From Nocardia albiluteola (GTDB taxonomy: Bacteria > Actinomycetota > Actinomycetes > Mycobacteriales > Mycobacteriaceae): a stretch of 64,000 nucleotides of DNA. The translations under genes and the position numbers were made by a program. Location: assembly GCF_018860155.1 (NCBI RefSeq), contig NZ_JAHKNI010000001.1, positions 509,333-573,332 of the forward strand. Reading direction: 5' to 3'. Below are positions 7,452 to 15,868 of the stretch, one piece after another. The notes beneath the pieces were generated by a model, which was not told where the DNA came from, searched no databases, and was given only the letters and a program-made list of their open reading frames with translations. The first letter of the stretch is position 1, and every line of letters starts with the position of its first letter.

Positions 7452-8666
7452 TTGAGTCAACCACCCTATGGGAGCGGTCCGATGCCGCCCGCGGGGCCGC
7501 AGCGACCCGGCTATCCACCGGGATACGGTGGTCAACAGGGCTATCCACAGCAGCCGGGTTATCTCCGGCAACCCTCGTATGGAGCCCCGCCCGGTTATCC
7601 ACAGCAACCCGGCTATCCACAGCAGCCCGGATACGGTGCGCCGCAGCAATATCCGGGGACCGGCGGATACCCGCCGCCGCAACCGTACGGTCCGGCGGGT
7701 GTGCGTCCGCAGCCGTACGGGCCCCCGATGGGGCGTCAGCCCTACGGACCGCCCCCGGGGCGTCCCGGCGGCGGCGGGCGCGGTGGCGCCATCGGAGCGA
7801 TCCTGGCGGTCGTGGTCGTCATCGTGGCGGCCGCGCTGGTGCGCATCGGTATTCACAGCGCCGTCGATACCGCGTCGAGCTCCGAGGCCGGACCGACCCC
7901 GAGTTTCACGTACACCTCCGGCACGTCCGGACCGACCGGGCCCTCATCGGGTGTCGATGCGACGGGGACCAATCCGGTACTGGCGGCCCCCGGTTGGGCA
8001 CTGACCCCGGCCCACTGCGACTACGACCCGTGGAGTACACAGGTCGATCAGGCCCGCAAATTCTTCGAGAGCGCCGCCACCTGCCTGGCGAATGCCTGGA
8101 AGCCGGTGCTCGCCAAGGTGAATGTGCCGTTCACGCCCCCGGCGCTGAGCGTCCCGGCGACAACCGACGGGCTCACCACCCCGTGCACCGGCAACAGCAG
8201 TAACTTCGCGGCCTTCTACTGTCCGAGCAACTCCACGATCTACCTGCCGCTCAGTCAGCTGCAGACCGACGTGTTCGGGGATCACTGGGAGGTGTACCTC
8301 TCGGTGTTCGCGCACGAGTTCGGCCATCACATCCAGAATTTGACCGGCATCATGAAGGCCGCGAACGAGCAGGAGTACGACGCCGGGGATACGACGTCGC
8401 AGGGGCTCGAGACCTCGCGGCGGGTCGAGCTGCAGGCGCAGTGCTTCGACGGTCTCTACATCACCTCCGCCTCGAAGGCCGGTTCGCTCACCGCCAACCA
8501 GCTCAGCAACGATCGCGAGGACAACTACGGGCGCGGGGATGCCAAGGGCGACATGCGAACCCACGGCACCTCGCAGCACACCGGTGACTGGTTCATGACC
8601 GGGGTCCAGCAGAACAACACCTCGCAGTGCAATACCTTCACCGCCTCGTCCGACAAGGTGAGTTGA
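7452..8666 (+). CDS. Membrane-anchored zinc metallopeptidase, YpfJ family (first tandem copy)
   Basis: Predicted protease anchored with its catalytic domain outside. The N-terminus is a Pro/Gly/Tyr/Gln repeat region (YPQQPGY units, about residues 15-100), then one membrane helix (GAIGAILAVVVVIVAAALV), a Ser/Thr/Pro linker and a neutral zinc metallopeptidase domain with HEFGH at about 288-292. Cysteines in LTPAHCDYD, AATCLANAW and TTPCTG may form disulfides. The TTG start at 7452 gives an N-terminus (SQPPYG) like that of the paralogue (TQPPYP); GTG at 7425 is an alternative. Substrate unknown. Confidence 0.82.
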   Translation: MSQPPYGSGPMPPAGPQRPGYPPGYGGQQGYPQQPGYLRQPSYGAPPGYPQQPGYPQQPGYGAPQQYPGTGGYPPPQPYGPAGVRPQPYGPPMGRQPYGPPPGRPGGGGRGGAIGAILAVVVVIVAAALVRIGIHSAVDTASSSEAGPTPSFTYTSGTSGPTGPSSGVDATGTNPVLAAPGWALTPAHCDYDPWSTQVDQARKFFESAATCLANAWKPVLAKVNVPFTPPALSVPATTDGLTTPCTGNSSNFAAFYCPSNSTIYLPLSQLQTDVFGDHWEVYLSVFAHEFGHHIQNLTGIMKAANEQEYDAGDTTSQGLETSRRVELQAQCFDGLYITSASKAGSLTANQLSNDREDNYGRGDAKGDMRTHGTSQHTGDWFMTGVQQNNTSQCNTFTASSDKVS

Positions 8667-8730
8667 TTCGAAACTCCGATACCGCACCAGCTTTCATCGA
8701 ACCCTTCGCCAAGAGTGAGTTGATCGAGTC

Positions 8731-10008
8731 ATGACTCAGCCCCCGTATCCGCAAGGTCCCGGTTTCCCGCAGTCCGGCCGACCGCCCCACGGCCCGCCGC
8801 CCGGTGGCATGCCGCCCGGCCTCGGCGGCGTGCCCGGGGGAGGGCGGCCCGGATATGGTGGGCAGCCGGGTTACGGTGGCCCGGCCGGATACGGCGGTCC
8901 GCAGGGCCCGCGTCCGCCCTATCGTGCGCCTTTGCCGCCGACCGGGTATCGGGTTGGGGCGCAGCAACTTCCGCCGTTGCCGCCCGCCGGGTACTACGGT
9001 CGTCCGCCGTCGGGCGGCGGTGGTGGCGGCGCCGGTGTGGTCGTCGCGGCGCTCGGGGTGCTGGTGGTGCTCAGCATGGTGGGCACCCTGGTGTTCTTCG
9101 CGGCCGTGACCCACGGCGACGACACCTCCTCGACCGCGGAGAAAACCACCCCGAGCTTCACGTACCCGTCGACGCCGAGTTCCGCGCCGATGCCGAGCAC
9201 GGAATCGGCCGCCGCCACAGCGACATCCGAGGGCACCTCCGCCGAACCCACCACGACCATGGTGACGACACCGGCCGGACCGAAACCGGTCCGCAAGCTC
9301 ACGGACAACCCCCTGTTCGCCGATCACAACGAGGGGCTGCCGAACGCGAAGTGCAGCCTCCCGCGGTGGGCGGCAACCGAAACCGCGGCAACTGCCTTCT
9401 TCGAGGCCGCGAAGTCGTGCCTGGACAAGGAGTGGCAGCCGGTCCTGGCGGCACATAATCTGCCGTTCTTCAGTCCGACGGTCAAGGCTCCGCAGCAGGC
9501 TGCGGAGCTGACCTCCCCCTGCAGCGGCGACAGCAATTACGCGGCTGTCTACTGCCCGGCGAACCACACTATCTACATGCCCTTGGACCACGTTCAGACC
9601 GACGTTTTCGGTGATCGCTGGTACGTCTATCTCCAGGTCTTCGCGCACGAGTACGGGCATCATGTGCAGGCCCTCAGCGGTATCGGGGATCAGGAGGCAT
9701 CCGAGCGTGACGACGCAGGTTTCGATGCGAACACCGGTCTGGAACTGTCTCGCCGCCTCGAGTTGGAGGCGCAGTGCTTCTCGGGCATGTACATCGGGGC
9801 CGCCGGCTATGTGGGCATGTTCTCCGCTGACCAGATCAACTACATGAAGAAGGACCAGTACGGGCGCGGGGACGACAGCCAGGCGGTGGACATTCACGAT
9901 CACGGCACCAGCCAGCACTACGGTGACTGGTTCGGCAACGTCGGTGTGCCCAACGACCGTGTGTGGAAGTGCAACACCTGGGCCGCCCCGTCCGGCGACG
10001 TCTCCTAA
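8731..10008 (+). CDS. Membrane-anchored zinc metallopeptidase, YpfJ family (second tandem copy)
   Basis: A 425-aa paralogue of the preceding gene, 64 bp downstream, with the same layout: Pro/Gly-rich cytoplasmic N-terminus, membrane helix (VVVAALGVLVVLSMVGTLVFF), Ser/Thr linker and metallopeptidase domain with HEYGH at about 306-310. Shared blocks include QTDVFGD, the RxELxAQCF helix, and the final GTSQHxGDWF segment. A local duplication is the simplest explanation. Its 3' end overlaps the convergent TetR gene by 4 nt. Confidence 0.85.
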   Translation: MTQPPYPQGPGFPQSGRPPHGPPPGGMPPGLGGVPGGGRPGYGGQPGYGGPAGYGGPQGPRPPYRAPLPPTGYRVGAQQLPPLPPAGYYGRPPSGGGGGGAGVVVAALGVLVVLSMVGTLVFFAAVTHGDDTSSTAEKTTPSFTYPSTPSSAPMPSTESAAATATSEGTSAEPTTTMVTTPAGPKPVRKLTDNPLFADHNEGLPNAKCSLPRWAATETAATAFFEAAKSCLDKEWQPVLAAHNLPFFSPTVKAPQQAAELTSPCSGDSNYAAVYCPANHTIYMPLDHVQTDVFGDRWYVYLQVFAHEYGHHVQALSGIGDQEASERDDAGFDANTGLELSRRLELEAQCFSGMYIGAAGYVGMFSADQINYMKKDQYGRGDDSQAVDIHDHGTSQHYGDWFGNVGVPNDRVWKCNTWAAPSGDVS

Positions 10009-10691
10009 TCCGACCCCGCGCGCTCCCGCAGCGCCGCCAGCCATTTCGCGCCCTCGTCCGGGTCGGGTACCGGTCCACCGCCCATGATGTCGACGACCAC
10101 GTGCCCGACGCAGGCCGCGCCCAGCACCCGATCGACGATGAGATCGGTATCGCCCCACGGCAGATAGGGTTTGGCAATGATCAGCGAGGCGATGCCGTGC
10201 GCGGCCGCCCAGAGTTCGAGGACGATCGGCAGCGGGTCTCCGGGGGTGATGACGCCGGATTCCATTGCCTCCTTGACGGTCTGGGTGAACCGCACGACAG
10301 CGCCGCTGGTCAGCACTTGATCCACCGCGCCCGGCTCGCTGGACCCCAGGAATGCCAGCCGGTACTGCTCCGGATTGTCCAGCGCGAACCGCACATACGC
10401 CAGACCCTGAGCGCGCAGCCGGGTGATCGGTGACTGCTCCGGATCGTCCACCGCGGCCATCGCGGCGTCGACGTGTTCGAAGACCTGCGCGACCGCGGCA
10501 TCGATGAGCTCGTCCTTGTCGGCGAAGTGCCGATAGATCGACGGCGCGCTCACCCCGACCAGCTTGCTCACCTCCCGGATGGACACCGCGTCCGCATTTC
10601 CGGTGCGCGCCAACAGTTCCCGCGTCGCGTCGAGAATCTCGTCACGAAGCTGGGCGCCGGCGCCGCGGGCCGAGCGTGGCCGGGGCGCCAT
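10005..10691 (-). CDS. TetR family regulator coupled to MMPL exporter
   Basis: A 228-aa TetR protein with a clear N-terminal helix-turn-helix (ILDATRELLARTGNADAVSIREVSKLVGVSAPSIYRHFADKDE) and a C-terminal domain of the TetR_C_13 kind (LWAAAHGIASLII). The ATG at 10691 overlaps the stop of the MMPL gene as TGATG, so the two are cotranscribed and probably translationally coupled. The dyad upstream of the MMPL gene is the likely operator, making this an autoregulated export operon. Confidence 0.9.
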   Translation of the reverse strand: MAPRPRSARGAGAQLRDEILDATRELLARTGNADAVSIREVSKLVGVSAPSIYRHFADKDELIDAAVAQVFEHVDAAMAAVDDPEQSPITRLRAQGLAYVRFALDNPEQYRLAFLGSSEPGAVDQVLTSGAVVRFTQTVKEAMESGVITPGDPLPIVLELWAAAHGIASLIIAKPYLPWGDTDLIVDRVLGAACVGHVVVDIMGGGPVPDPDEGAKWLAALRERAGSD

Positions 10692-12931
10692 CACGGCTGG
10701 CTCACCAGTTCGGGTTCGGGGGAGGTGGAGGCGGATTCCTCGTGAAATCCGAATCTTTCGTGCAGCCGCCGCAGCGGGTCGGGCGCCCACCAGTTGGCCG
10801 TGCCGAGCAGCCGCATCAGCGCCGGGACGAGCAGGCCGCGGATGACGGTGGCATCGGCGAGCACGGTCAGGGTCAGGCCCAGACCGAACATTTGCATGAA
10901 GGACACCTTCGAGGAAACCATGGCCCCCAGCACGATAGCCATCAGCAGCGCCGCGGCCGTAACGATCCGCCCGGTGTGCGCCACCCCGATCGCGACCGAG
11001 TGGGTATTGTCCGCGGCCGTGCGCTTCGAGGCCAGCCAGGCCTCGCGGATCCGGGACAGCAGGAACACCTCGTAGTCCATCGACATGCCGAATGCCAGGC
11101 AGAACATCAGGATCGGCATCGTGGGCACCAGATATCCGGTCGCGGTGAAGCCCAGCAGATTCGACAGGTGGCCGTCCTGGAAGATCCACACCATCATGCC
11201 GAACATCGCAGTCAGCGAGAACGTATTGATCAGCACCGCCTTCAGCGGCAGCACCACGCTGCCGGTGAACAGGAACAGCACGATGAACGTGGACAGCGCG
11301 ATCAGCGCCACCGCCAGCGGTAGCTGCGCGCTCAGCGTGTGCAGGCCGTCGGCGTCCATTTCCGCGCTGCCGCCGAACAGCGCCGGCGCGGGCGCGGGCG
11401 TGGCGTGCAGCTCCCGCAACTGCCGCTGTCCGGCCGGGGAGTAGGGATTCACCGACGTTGCGACGGTGAGGTATTGGCCCGACGCGTTGGCCATGCCCGG
11501 CAGGGATGCCGCCGCCCGGCCGCCCGAGATGTAGACGCCCGCATCGGACAGCACCGCCGAGACCCCCTCGATCCTGGACAGCGCCGTCGCGTACGGGGCG
11601 ACATTCCCGGAGTATCCGTCCAGGACGATCGTGGCGCCGTTGCCCGCGCCGACCGCCGGGAACTGGCTGCGCAACTCGTCGCCGACCGTACGGCTGTCCG
11701 AGCCCACGGGCATCACGCGATCGTCCGGAAAGCCGAATTTCACGCCCAGGAACGGGGATCCGACCGCCAGCAGTGCCGCGAGAATCACCAGGGCAACCGG
11801 AATCGCATGCCGCATCACCCAATTCACCGTCCGGTACCACCGCGACCGCTCGGGCGCGACCGGAGCCGGCGCGGGCCGCCGGAGCGCCCGGCGCAGCCCG
11901 GCCCGCACGTCCAGGGCGTTGACCCGGTCGCCGAGCAGCACCAGGGCCGCGGGCAGCAGCACGATCGAGGCCGCCGCGGCCGCGACCACCACCGCGACAC
12001 CGGCGTAGGCGAAGGACTTCAGGAAGTACAGGTTGAAAACGCTCAGCACGGCCAGGGCCAGAGCGACGGTCAGCGCCGAGAAAAGTACGGTGCGCCCGGC
12101 GGTTTGCACCGCGCGGATCGCGGCGTCCCTGTGCCCCAGGCCGTTTCGCAGTTCCTCGCGGAAGCGGCTGACAATGAACAGGCTGTAGTCGATGGCCAGC
12201 GCGAGCCCGAGCGCGGTGGTCATGTTCATCGCGTAGACCGACACGTCGGTGAACAGCGTGAATCCGCGCAGGATGGCCAGGGTGGCGGCGATCGCGAACA
12301 GCCCGACGGCCAGTGGCAGCGCCGCGGCGATCACGCTGCCGAACACCATCGTCAGCACGATGGCGGTCAGCGGCACGGCCACGCCCTCGGCCAGCGCGAG
12401 GTCCTTGGTGATCTGGCCGTTCACATCGTGGTAGATCGAGGCCAGTCCGCCCGCCCGGACGGTGACCCCCGAGGTGGTCCCGTCGAACTGGGCGGCGATG
12501 GTGCCCGCGGTCTTCTGCGCGGTGTCGTCACCGCCGGTCAGATAGGCCAGCACGAGGCCGCTGCGCCCATCGGCGCTGCGCAGCGCGGACTTGGCGGCCG
12601 GCGGGCTCGTCCAGTACGACCGCACCCCGACCACGTCCGATCGCGCGGTGAGCTTCGTGGCGATCTCGGTGCCCACCCGCTGGGCCGCGGCGGAGTCGGC
12701 GCCCTGACCGGACTCGACCAGCAGCACGAAATTCGGCTGGGCGCCGTGGAAGTTGGTCGCCAGGAGCGCGGCGGCCCGCGAGGACTCCGCGTCCGTGGAG
12801 GTGAAGCCGCCGGCCTGCAGGTGTGCGGCGACCGAGGCCCCGAACAGCCCGCAGAACGCGGCCACGGCCAGTGCGGCCAGCAGAATCGCCCGGGGAAACC
12901 GGGTCGAGAATCGCGCGATACGGGTCAGCAT
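10691..12931 (-). CDS. MMPL family RND transporter
   Basis: A 746-aa inner-membrane transporter. It has one N-terminal helix (LLAALAVAAFCGLFGASVAA), a large external loop, a first helix bundle (about 175-325), a central linker, a second external loop (about 380-525) and a second bundle (about 530-700). The MMPL signature FGMSMDYEVFLLSRIREAW and the matching LALAIDYSLFIVSRFREEL are both present, carrying the Asp-Tyr pairs used for proton relay. Mycobacterial relatives export lipids or siderophores; the cargo here is unknown. First gene of a two-gene operon with its TetR regulator. Confidence 0.9.
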   Translation of the reverse strand: MLTRIARFSTRFPRAILLAALAVAAFCGLFGASVAAHLQAGGFTSTDAESSRAAALLATNFHGAQPNFVLLVESGQGADSAAAQRVGTEIATKLTARSDVVGVRSYWTSPPAAKSALRSADGRSGLVLAYLTGGDDTAQKTAGTIAAQFDGTTSGVTVRAGGLASIYHDVNGQITKDLALAEGVAVPLTAIVLTMVFGSVIAAALPLAVGLFAIAATLAILRGFTLFTDVSVYAMNMTTALGLALAIDYSLFIVSRFREELRNGLGHRDAAIRAVQTAGRTVLFSALTVALALAVLSVFNLYFLKSFAYAGVAVVVAAAAASIVLLPAALVLLGDRVNALDVRAGLRRALRRPAPAPVAPERSRWYRTVNWVMRHAIPVALVILAALLAVGSPFLGVKFGFPDDRVMPVGSDSRTVGDELRSQFPAVGAGNGATIVLDGYSGNVAPYATALSRIEGVSAVLSDAGVYISGGRAAASLPGMANASGQYLTVATSVNPYSPAGQRQLRELHATPAPAPALFGGSAEMDADGLHTLSAQLPLAVALIALSTFIVLFLFTGSVVLPLKAVLINTFSLTAMFGMMVWIFQDGHLSNLLGFTATGYLVPTMPILMFCLAFGMSMDYEVFLLSRIREAWLASKRTAADNTHSVAIGVAHTGRIVTAAALLMAIVLGAMVSSKVSFMQMFGLGLTLTVLADATVIRGLLVPALMRLLGTANWWAPDPLRRLHERFGFHEESASTSPEPELVSQP

Positions 12932-12953
12932 GGTCGGCCCCCAAATGCCACGG

Positions 12954-12990
12954 ATAGGTTAACGACGTTATAGTAACGCCGTTAACCTAT
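12954..12990. promoter_or_regulatory. Nested dyad operator upstream of MMPL-TetR operon
   Basis: Outer arms ATAGGTTAACG (12954-12964) and CGTTAACCTAT (12980-12990) are perfect complements. Inside them lies a second dyad, CGTTA-TAG-TAACG. Both share the CGTTA unit, so the element looks like two overlapping TetR sites, 23 bp upstream of the MMPL start codon. Confidence 0.75.
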
Positions 12991-13010
12991 CTGGACGCAA
13001 GAGCCGATTT

Positions 13011-14294
13011 TCAGTGACTCCGGTCACTCTGCGGCCCGAACAGCCCGCGCGGAGCGTGCCCGTGCACGCCCTCGGCGTAGGCGGTCTCGGCGTGCAGCGC
13101 GAAGTCGATGCCGGTGACCTCGTCCTCCTTGCCGATCCGGAAGCCCAGCGTGCGGTCGATGATCTTGCCCAGCACGAACGACACCCCGAAGGCCCACAGT
13201 GCGACCACGAGGACGCCCACCGTCTGCTTACCCAGCTGGGTCAGGCCGCCACCGTAGAACAGCCCGCGCGCGCCGCCGGTCATCACCTTGGTTGCCAGCA
13301 GGCCGATCAGCAGGGTGCCCGCGATGCCGCCTATGAAGTGCACGCCAACCACGTCCAGCGAATCGTCGTAGCCCGCCTTGAACTTCCAGCCCACCGCGAA
13401 CGAACAGACCACGCCCGCAACCAGTCCCACGATCACCGCGCCCAGGGTGTTCACCGAACCGCACGACGGGGTGATCGCGACCAGGCCCGCCACCGCGCCG
13501 GAGGCGGCACCGAACGTCGTCGGGCGACCGTCGCGAATCCGTTCGACCGCAAGCCATCCCAGCATGCCCAGGCAGCCCGCGACGAGCGTGTTGAGGAATA
13601 CCGCCGCCGCGATGCCGTTGGCCTGCAACGCCGATCCGGCATTGAAGCCGAACCACCCGAACCACAGGATGCCCGCGCCCAGCAGCACGAACGGCAGATT
13701 GTGCGGGCGCATCGCATCGACCTTGAAGCCGATGCGCGGGCCGAGTACCAGCGCGAGTGCCAGAGCCGAAGCGCCCGAGGCGATCTCGACGACCATGCCG
13801 CCCGCGAAATCGAGCGCGCCGAACGAGGACAGCCAACCGTGCGGGCCCCACACCCAGTGCGCGACCGGCGCGTACACCAGCAGCGTCCACAGCGGCACGA
13901 ACACCATCCACGCCGAGAATTTCGCGCGATCGGCGATCGCGCCGCTGACCAGTGCCGCGGTGAGGATGGCAAAGGTTAGCTGGAAAGTCGCGTACAGCAG
14001 CTCCGGGACCCCGTCGCGCACGGTGCCGGGGTTGATGCCGGACAGCGCGACATGTGACAGGGTGCCGATGATTCCGCCGCCGGCATCCGGGCCGAACGCC
14101 ATGGTGTAGCCGAACAGCAACCAGGTCACCGTCACCAGCGGGATCGCGATGAAGCTCATCATCAGCATGTTCAGTACGCCGGTGGAGCGCACCATCCCGC
14201 CGTAGAACACCGCCAGGCCGGGCGTCATGAGCAGCACCAGGGCGGTGCTGGCCAGGAGCCAGGCGGTGGCGGCGGGATCGATGGTCGAGGGCAT
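13011..14294 (-). CDS. amt: Ammonium transporter (Amt/MEP family)
   Basis: A 427-aa, 11-helix ammonium channel. Typical blocks are visible: the N-terminal AWLLASTALVLLMTPGLAVFYGG region, the DFAGGMVVEIASG segment that includes the conserved Asp-Phe-Ala-Gly, GWFGFNAGSAL, and DVVGVHFIGGIAGTLLIGLLA, which carries one of the two pore histidines. No glnK-type PII gene is adjacent, unlike many actinobacterial amt loci; downstream is intergenic DNA before the MMPL operon. It is probably transcribed alone and induced by nitrogen limitation, though no operator is recognisable. Confidence 0.95.
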   Translation of the reverse strand: MPSTIDPAATAWLLASTALVLLMTPGLAVFYGGMVRSTGVLNMLMMSFIAIPLVTVTWLLFGYTMAFGPDAGGGIIGTLSHVALSGINPGTVRDGVPELLYATFQLTFAILTAALVSGAIADRAKFSAWMVFVPLWTLLVYAPVAHWVWGPHGWLSSFGALDFAGGMVVEIASGASALALALVLGPRIGFKVDAMRPHNLPFVLLGAGILWFGWFGFNAGSALQANGIAAAVFLNTLVAGCLGMLGWLAVERIRDGRPTTFGAASGAVAGLVAITPSCGSVNTLGAVIVGLVAGVVCSFAVGWKFKAGYDDSLDVVGVHFIGGIAGTLLIGLLATKVMTGGARGLFYGGGLTQLGKQTVGVLVVALWAFGVSFVLGKIIDRTLGFRIGKEDEVTGIDFALHAETAYAEGVHGHAPRGLFGPQSDRSH

Positions 14295-14351
14295 GGGGTA
14301 ACTCCTTCCACGCGCGACGGCGTTGCATGAAAGTTACCGAATACGCACAGC

Positions 14352-14375
14352 GCCTACCCACCCCGTCGGCTCCGC
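14352..14375. repeat. 24-nt dispersed repeat, copy 1 (intergenic)
   Basis: This 24-mer, containing TACCCACCCCGTCGGCTCCG, occurs exactly in inverted orientation at 53562-53585 inside murT. This copy lies between amt and the unknown gene at 14479, outside any coding region. Confidence 0.7.
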
Positions 14376-14478
14376 AAGCTCCGCCGCCATGCCATCCCCG
14401 GGTGCCAGAAGCAGGTGTGATTCATCCGCCATCGGCCACACCTATCGACGGACGGGCTTCGCCAATGGGTGCACCGGC

Positions 14479-15315
14479 CTAGGAGCGGCGGGCCTTGCGG
14501 GCCAGCGCGCGGCGGCCGCGCGGTCCGGGTGCCGGGAGGTCGTCGTGCAGCTCCAGCCATTCCGCGGTGACCAGCCACTGCTGCTGCGCCCGAGCGTCCG
14601 CGGTGTCGTTGAACACCCGGCGGCCGCGGTCGTCACGCAGCTCGTGGGCGAGTACGGACCAGCGCGGCGGGCGGGAGTGCTCGGTCTGATAGTCGTGCAG
14701 GTAACCGGCGACGAGCGTGCCGATGACAGTGACCGGACGTAGTGAAACCCGATTTCCGAATTTCGCGGAGTGGAAACGCCGTGCCGCGCACAGGGATCGG
14801 GGAGTGGGGTTGAATGCGATCCATCCGGCGCGCTGGGTTCGTTCGATAAGCCAGAGGTGTTTGACTGCGGCCGGGGCGATTTCGCCGACTTGTTCCCGAA
14901 TGAGTGACAACACCGGTTCGGAGTGCAGGATGTCGCGGCGCGTGGGACCGATACCGTGTTCCGCCCAGTATTCGTGTGTCAGGGTCGCCAGCACCCGGCC
15001 GAATTCATCGATACCGCGCTGCGCGCGTTTGCCCAGGCGTTCGATGCGCTCGGCCTCGGCGCGCATCTCGTTCTGCACGATGAGGGTGCGAATGGCGGCC
15101 ATCGTCGGCACCTGACCGCGTTCGAGCAGTTCCAGGATGGCCGCGGCGGTGCGTGGGTCGGCGGCCGCGGATACCGGCAGCGAGTCGCGATTGAGTGCGA
15201 AGTCCGCGGGGCTGATCGCCCTGCTCAGCAGGCTCGTGGCGCCGGCGTTGCCGGCGAATTCGGTATGCGAGAGCCAGGCAGTGGCGATGTCGTCACACGA
15301 CTGCACGGTCGACAT
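14479..15315 (-). CDS. Conserved-looking hypothetical protein, 278 aa
   Basis: Not recognised. The frame has strong actinobacterial codon bias and a GGAGGAA ribosome site just before the ATG at 15315. The protein is soluble, with no signal peptide or membrane helix. Residues about 70-140 are a charged helical segment (NEMRAEAERIERLGKRAQRGI), followed by a GIGPTRRDIL motif that hints at a winged-helix-like DNA-binding domain, and a very basic C-terminus (PRGRRALARKARRS). A regulatory or nucleic-acid-binding role is conceivable but only inference. Confidence 0.65.
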   Translation of the reverse strand: MSTVQSCDDIATAWLSHTEFAGNAGATSLLSRAISPADFALNRDSLPVSAAADPRTAAAILELLERGQVPTMAAIRTLIVQNEMRAEAERIERLGKRAQRGIDEFGRVLATLTHEYWAEHGIGPTRRDILHSEPVLSLIREQVGEIAPAAVKHLWLIERTQRAGWIAFNPTPRSLCAARRFHSAKFGNRVSLRPVTVIGTLVAGYLHDYQTEHSRPPRWSVLAHELRDDRGRRVFNDTADARAQQQWLVTAEWLELHDDLPAPGPRGRRALARKARRS

Positions 15316-15868
15316 TTCCTCCGGTACGTGGACGGGATTGCGACGCGGCGGATCGGTAGAACTCCCGATGCATGCTGTGGATTTTCAGGTTGTGCCCCGG
15401 CCGGGATGAGGGACCGGTCGGGGCCACCAACCTGATGAAGGTTTGGCTACCGAAGTTGCCGAGACCTACGTTAGCCAGTGGATTGCCTTTGAAGCCAATC
15501 GCTTTACAGGATCGTTATGTCCGTGTTGTCACTCCGAAACGGGGCGGCAGTTTGTTAATTTGCGCACGATGCGGTTCGAGCTCGGTATACGGGCGAATTT
15601 GGTTGTATTTCGAATTTGTTTGCCCGGGCGTCTGCTACCGGGGTTGGTTGCGTGGCGCACGAACGGGACCGAGGAATGATTGCGGTGGAGCCCGCGATGC
15701 GTACCGGTGATCGGCAGGCGGCGGAGCGTCACCGCGCGCCCTCGGAAGGATCGGGGCGCGGCCGGCGATGCGCGCCGCCGGGCGGTAGTGGCAGCGGATG
15801 GTCGCCACGCAGACCCGCGGAACCATCGCCGGTTCAACACTGTCAGTGGTCGCCGGTACCCTCGGGCC
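15316..15868. other. Long intergenic region, partly A/T-rich, before dnaX
   Basis: About 550 bp without a convincing gene. It contains a large imperfect hairpin at 15386-15434 (CAGGTTG and CAACCTG outer arms, GCCCCG and CGGGGC inner arms). A distinctly A/T-richer stretch follows at about 15470-15625, then GC-rich DNA that ends in the dnaX promoter. I looked for the 4.5S SRP RNA and a tRNA, which lie near dnaX in mycobacteria, and saw neither. Confidence 0.5.
15833..15862 (+). promoter_or_regulatory. dnaX promoter (leaderless)
   Basis: TACCCT at 15857-15862 is followed by 6 nt and then the dnaX GTG at 15869. TTCAAC at 15833-15838 gives a -35-like element with an 18-nt spacer. No ribosome site is seen, consistent with a leaderless message. 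Confidence 0.6.

Noticed and set aside
15316..15868. 4.5S SRP RNA (ffs) or tRNA-Ser expected near dnaX by analogy with mycobacteria
   Set aside because: No GGAAGG-containing SRP core helix and no tRNA cloverleaf could be found on either strand.
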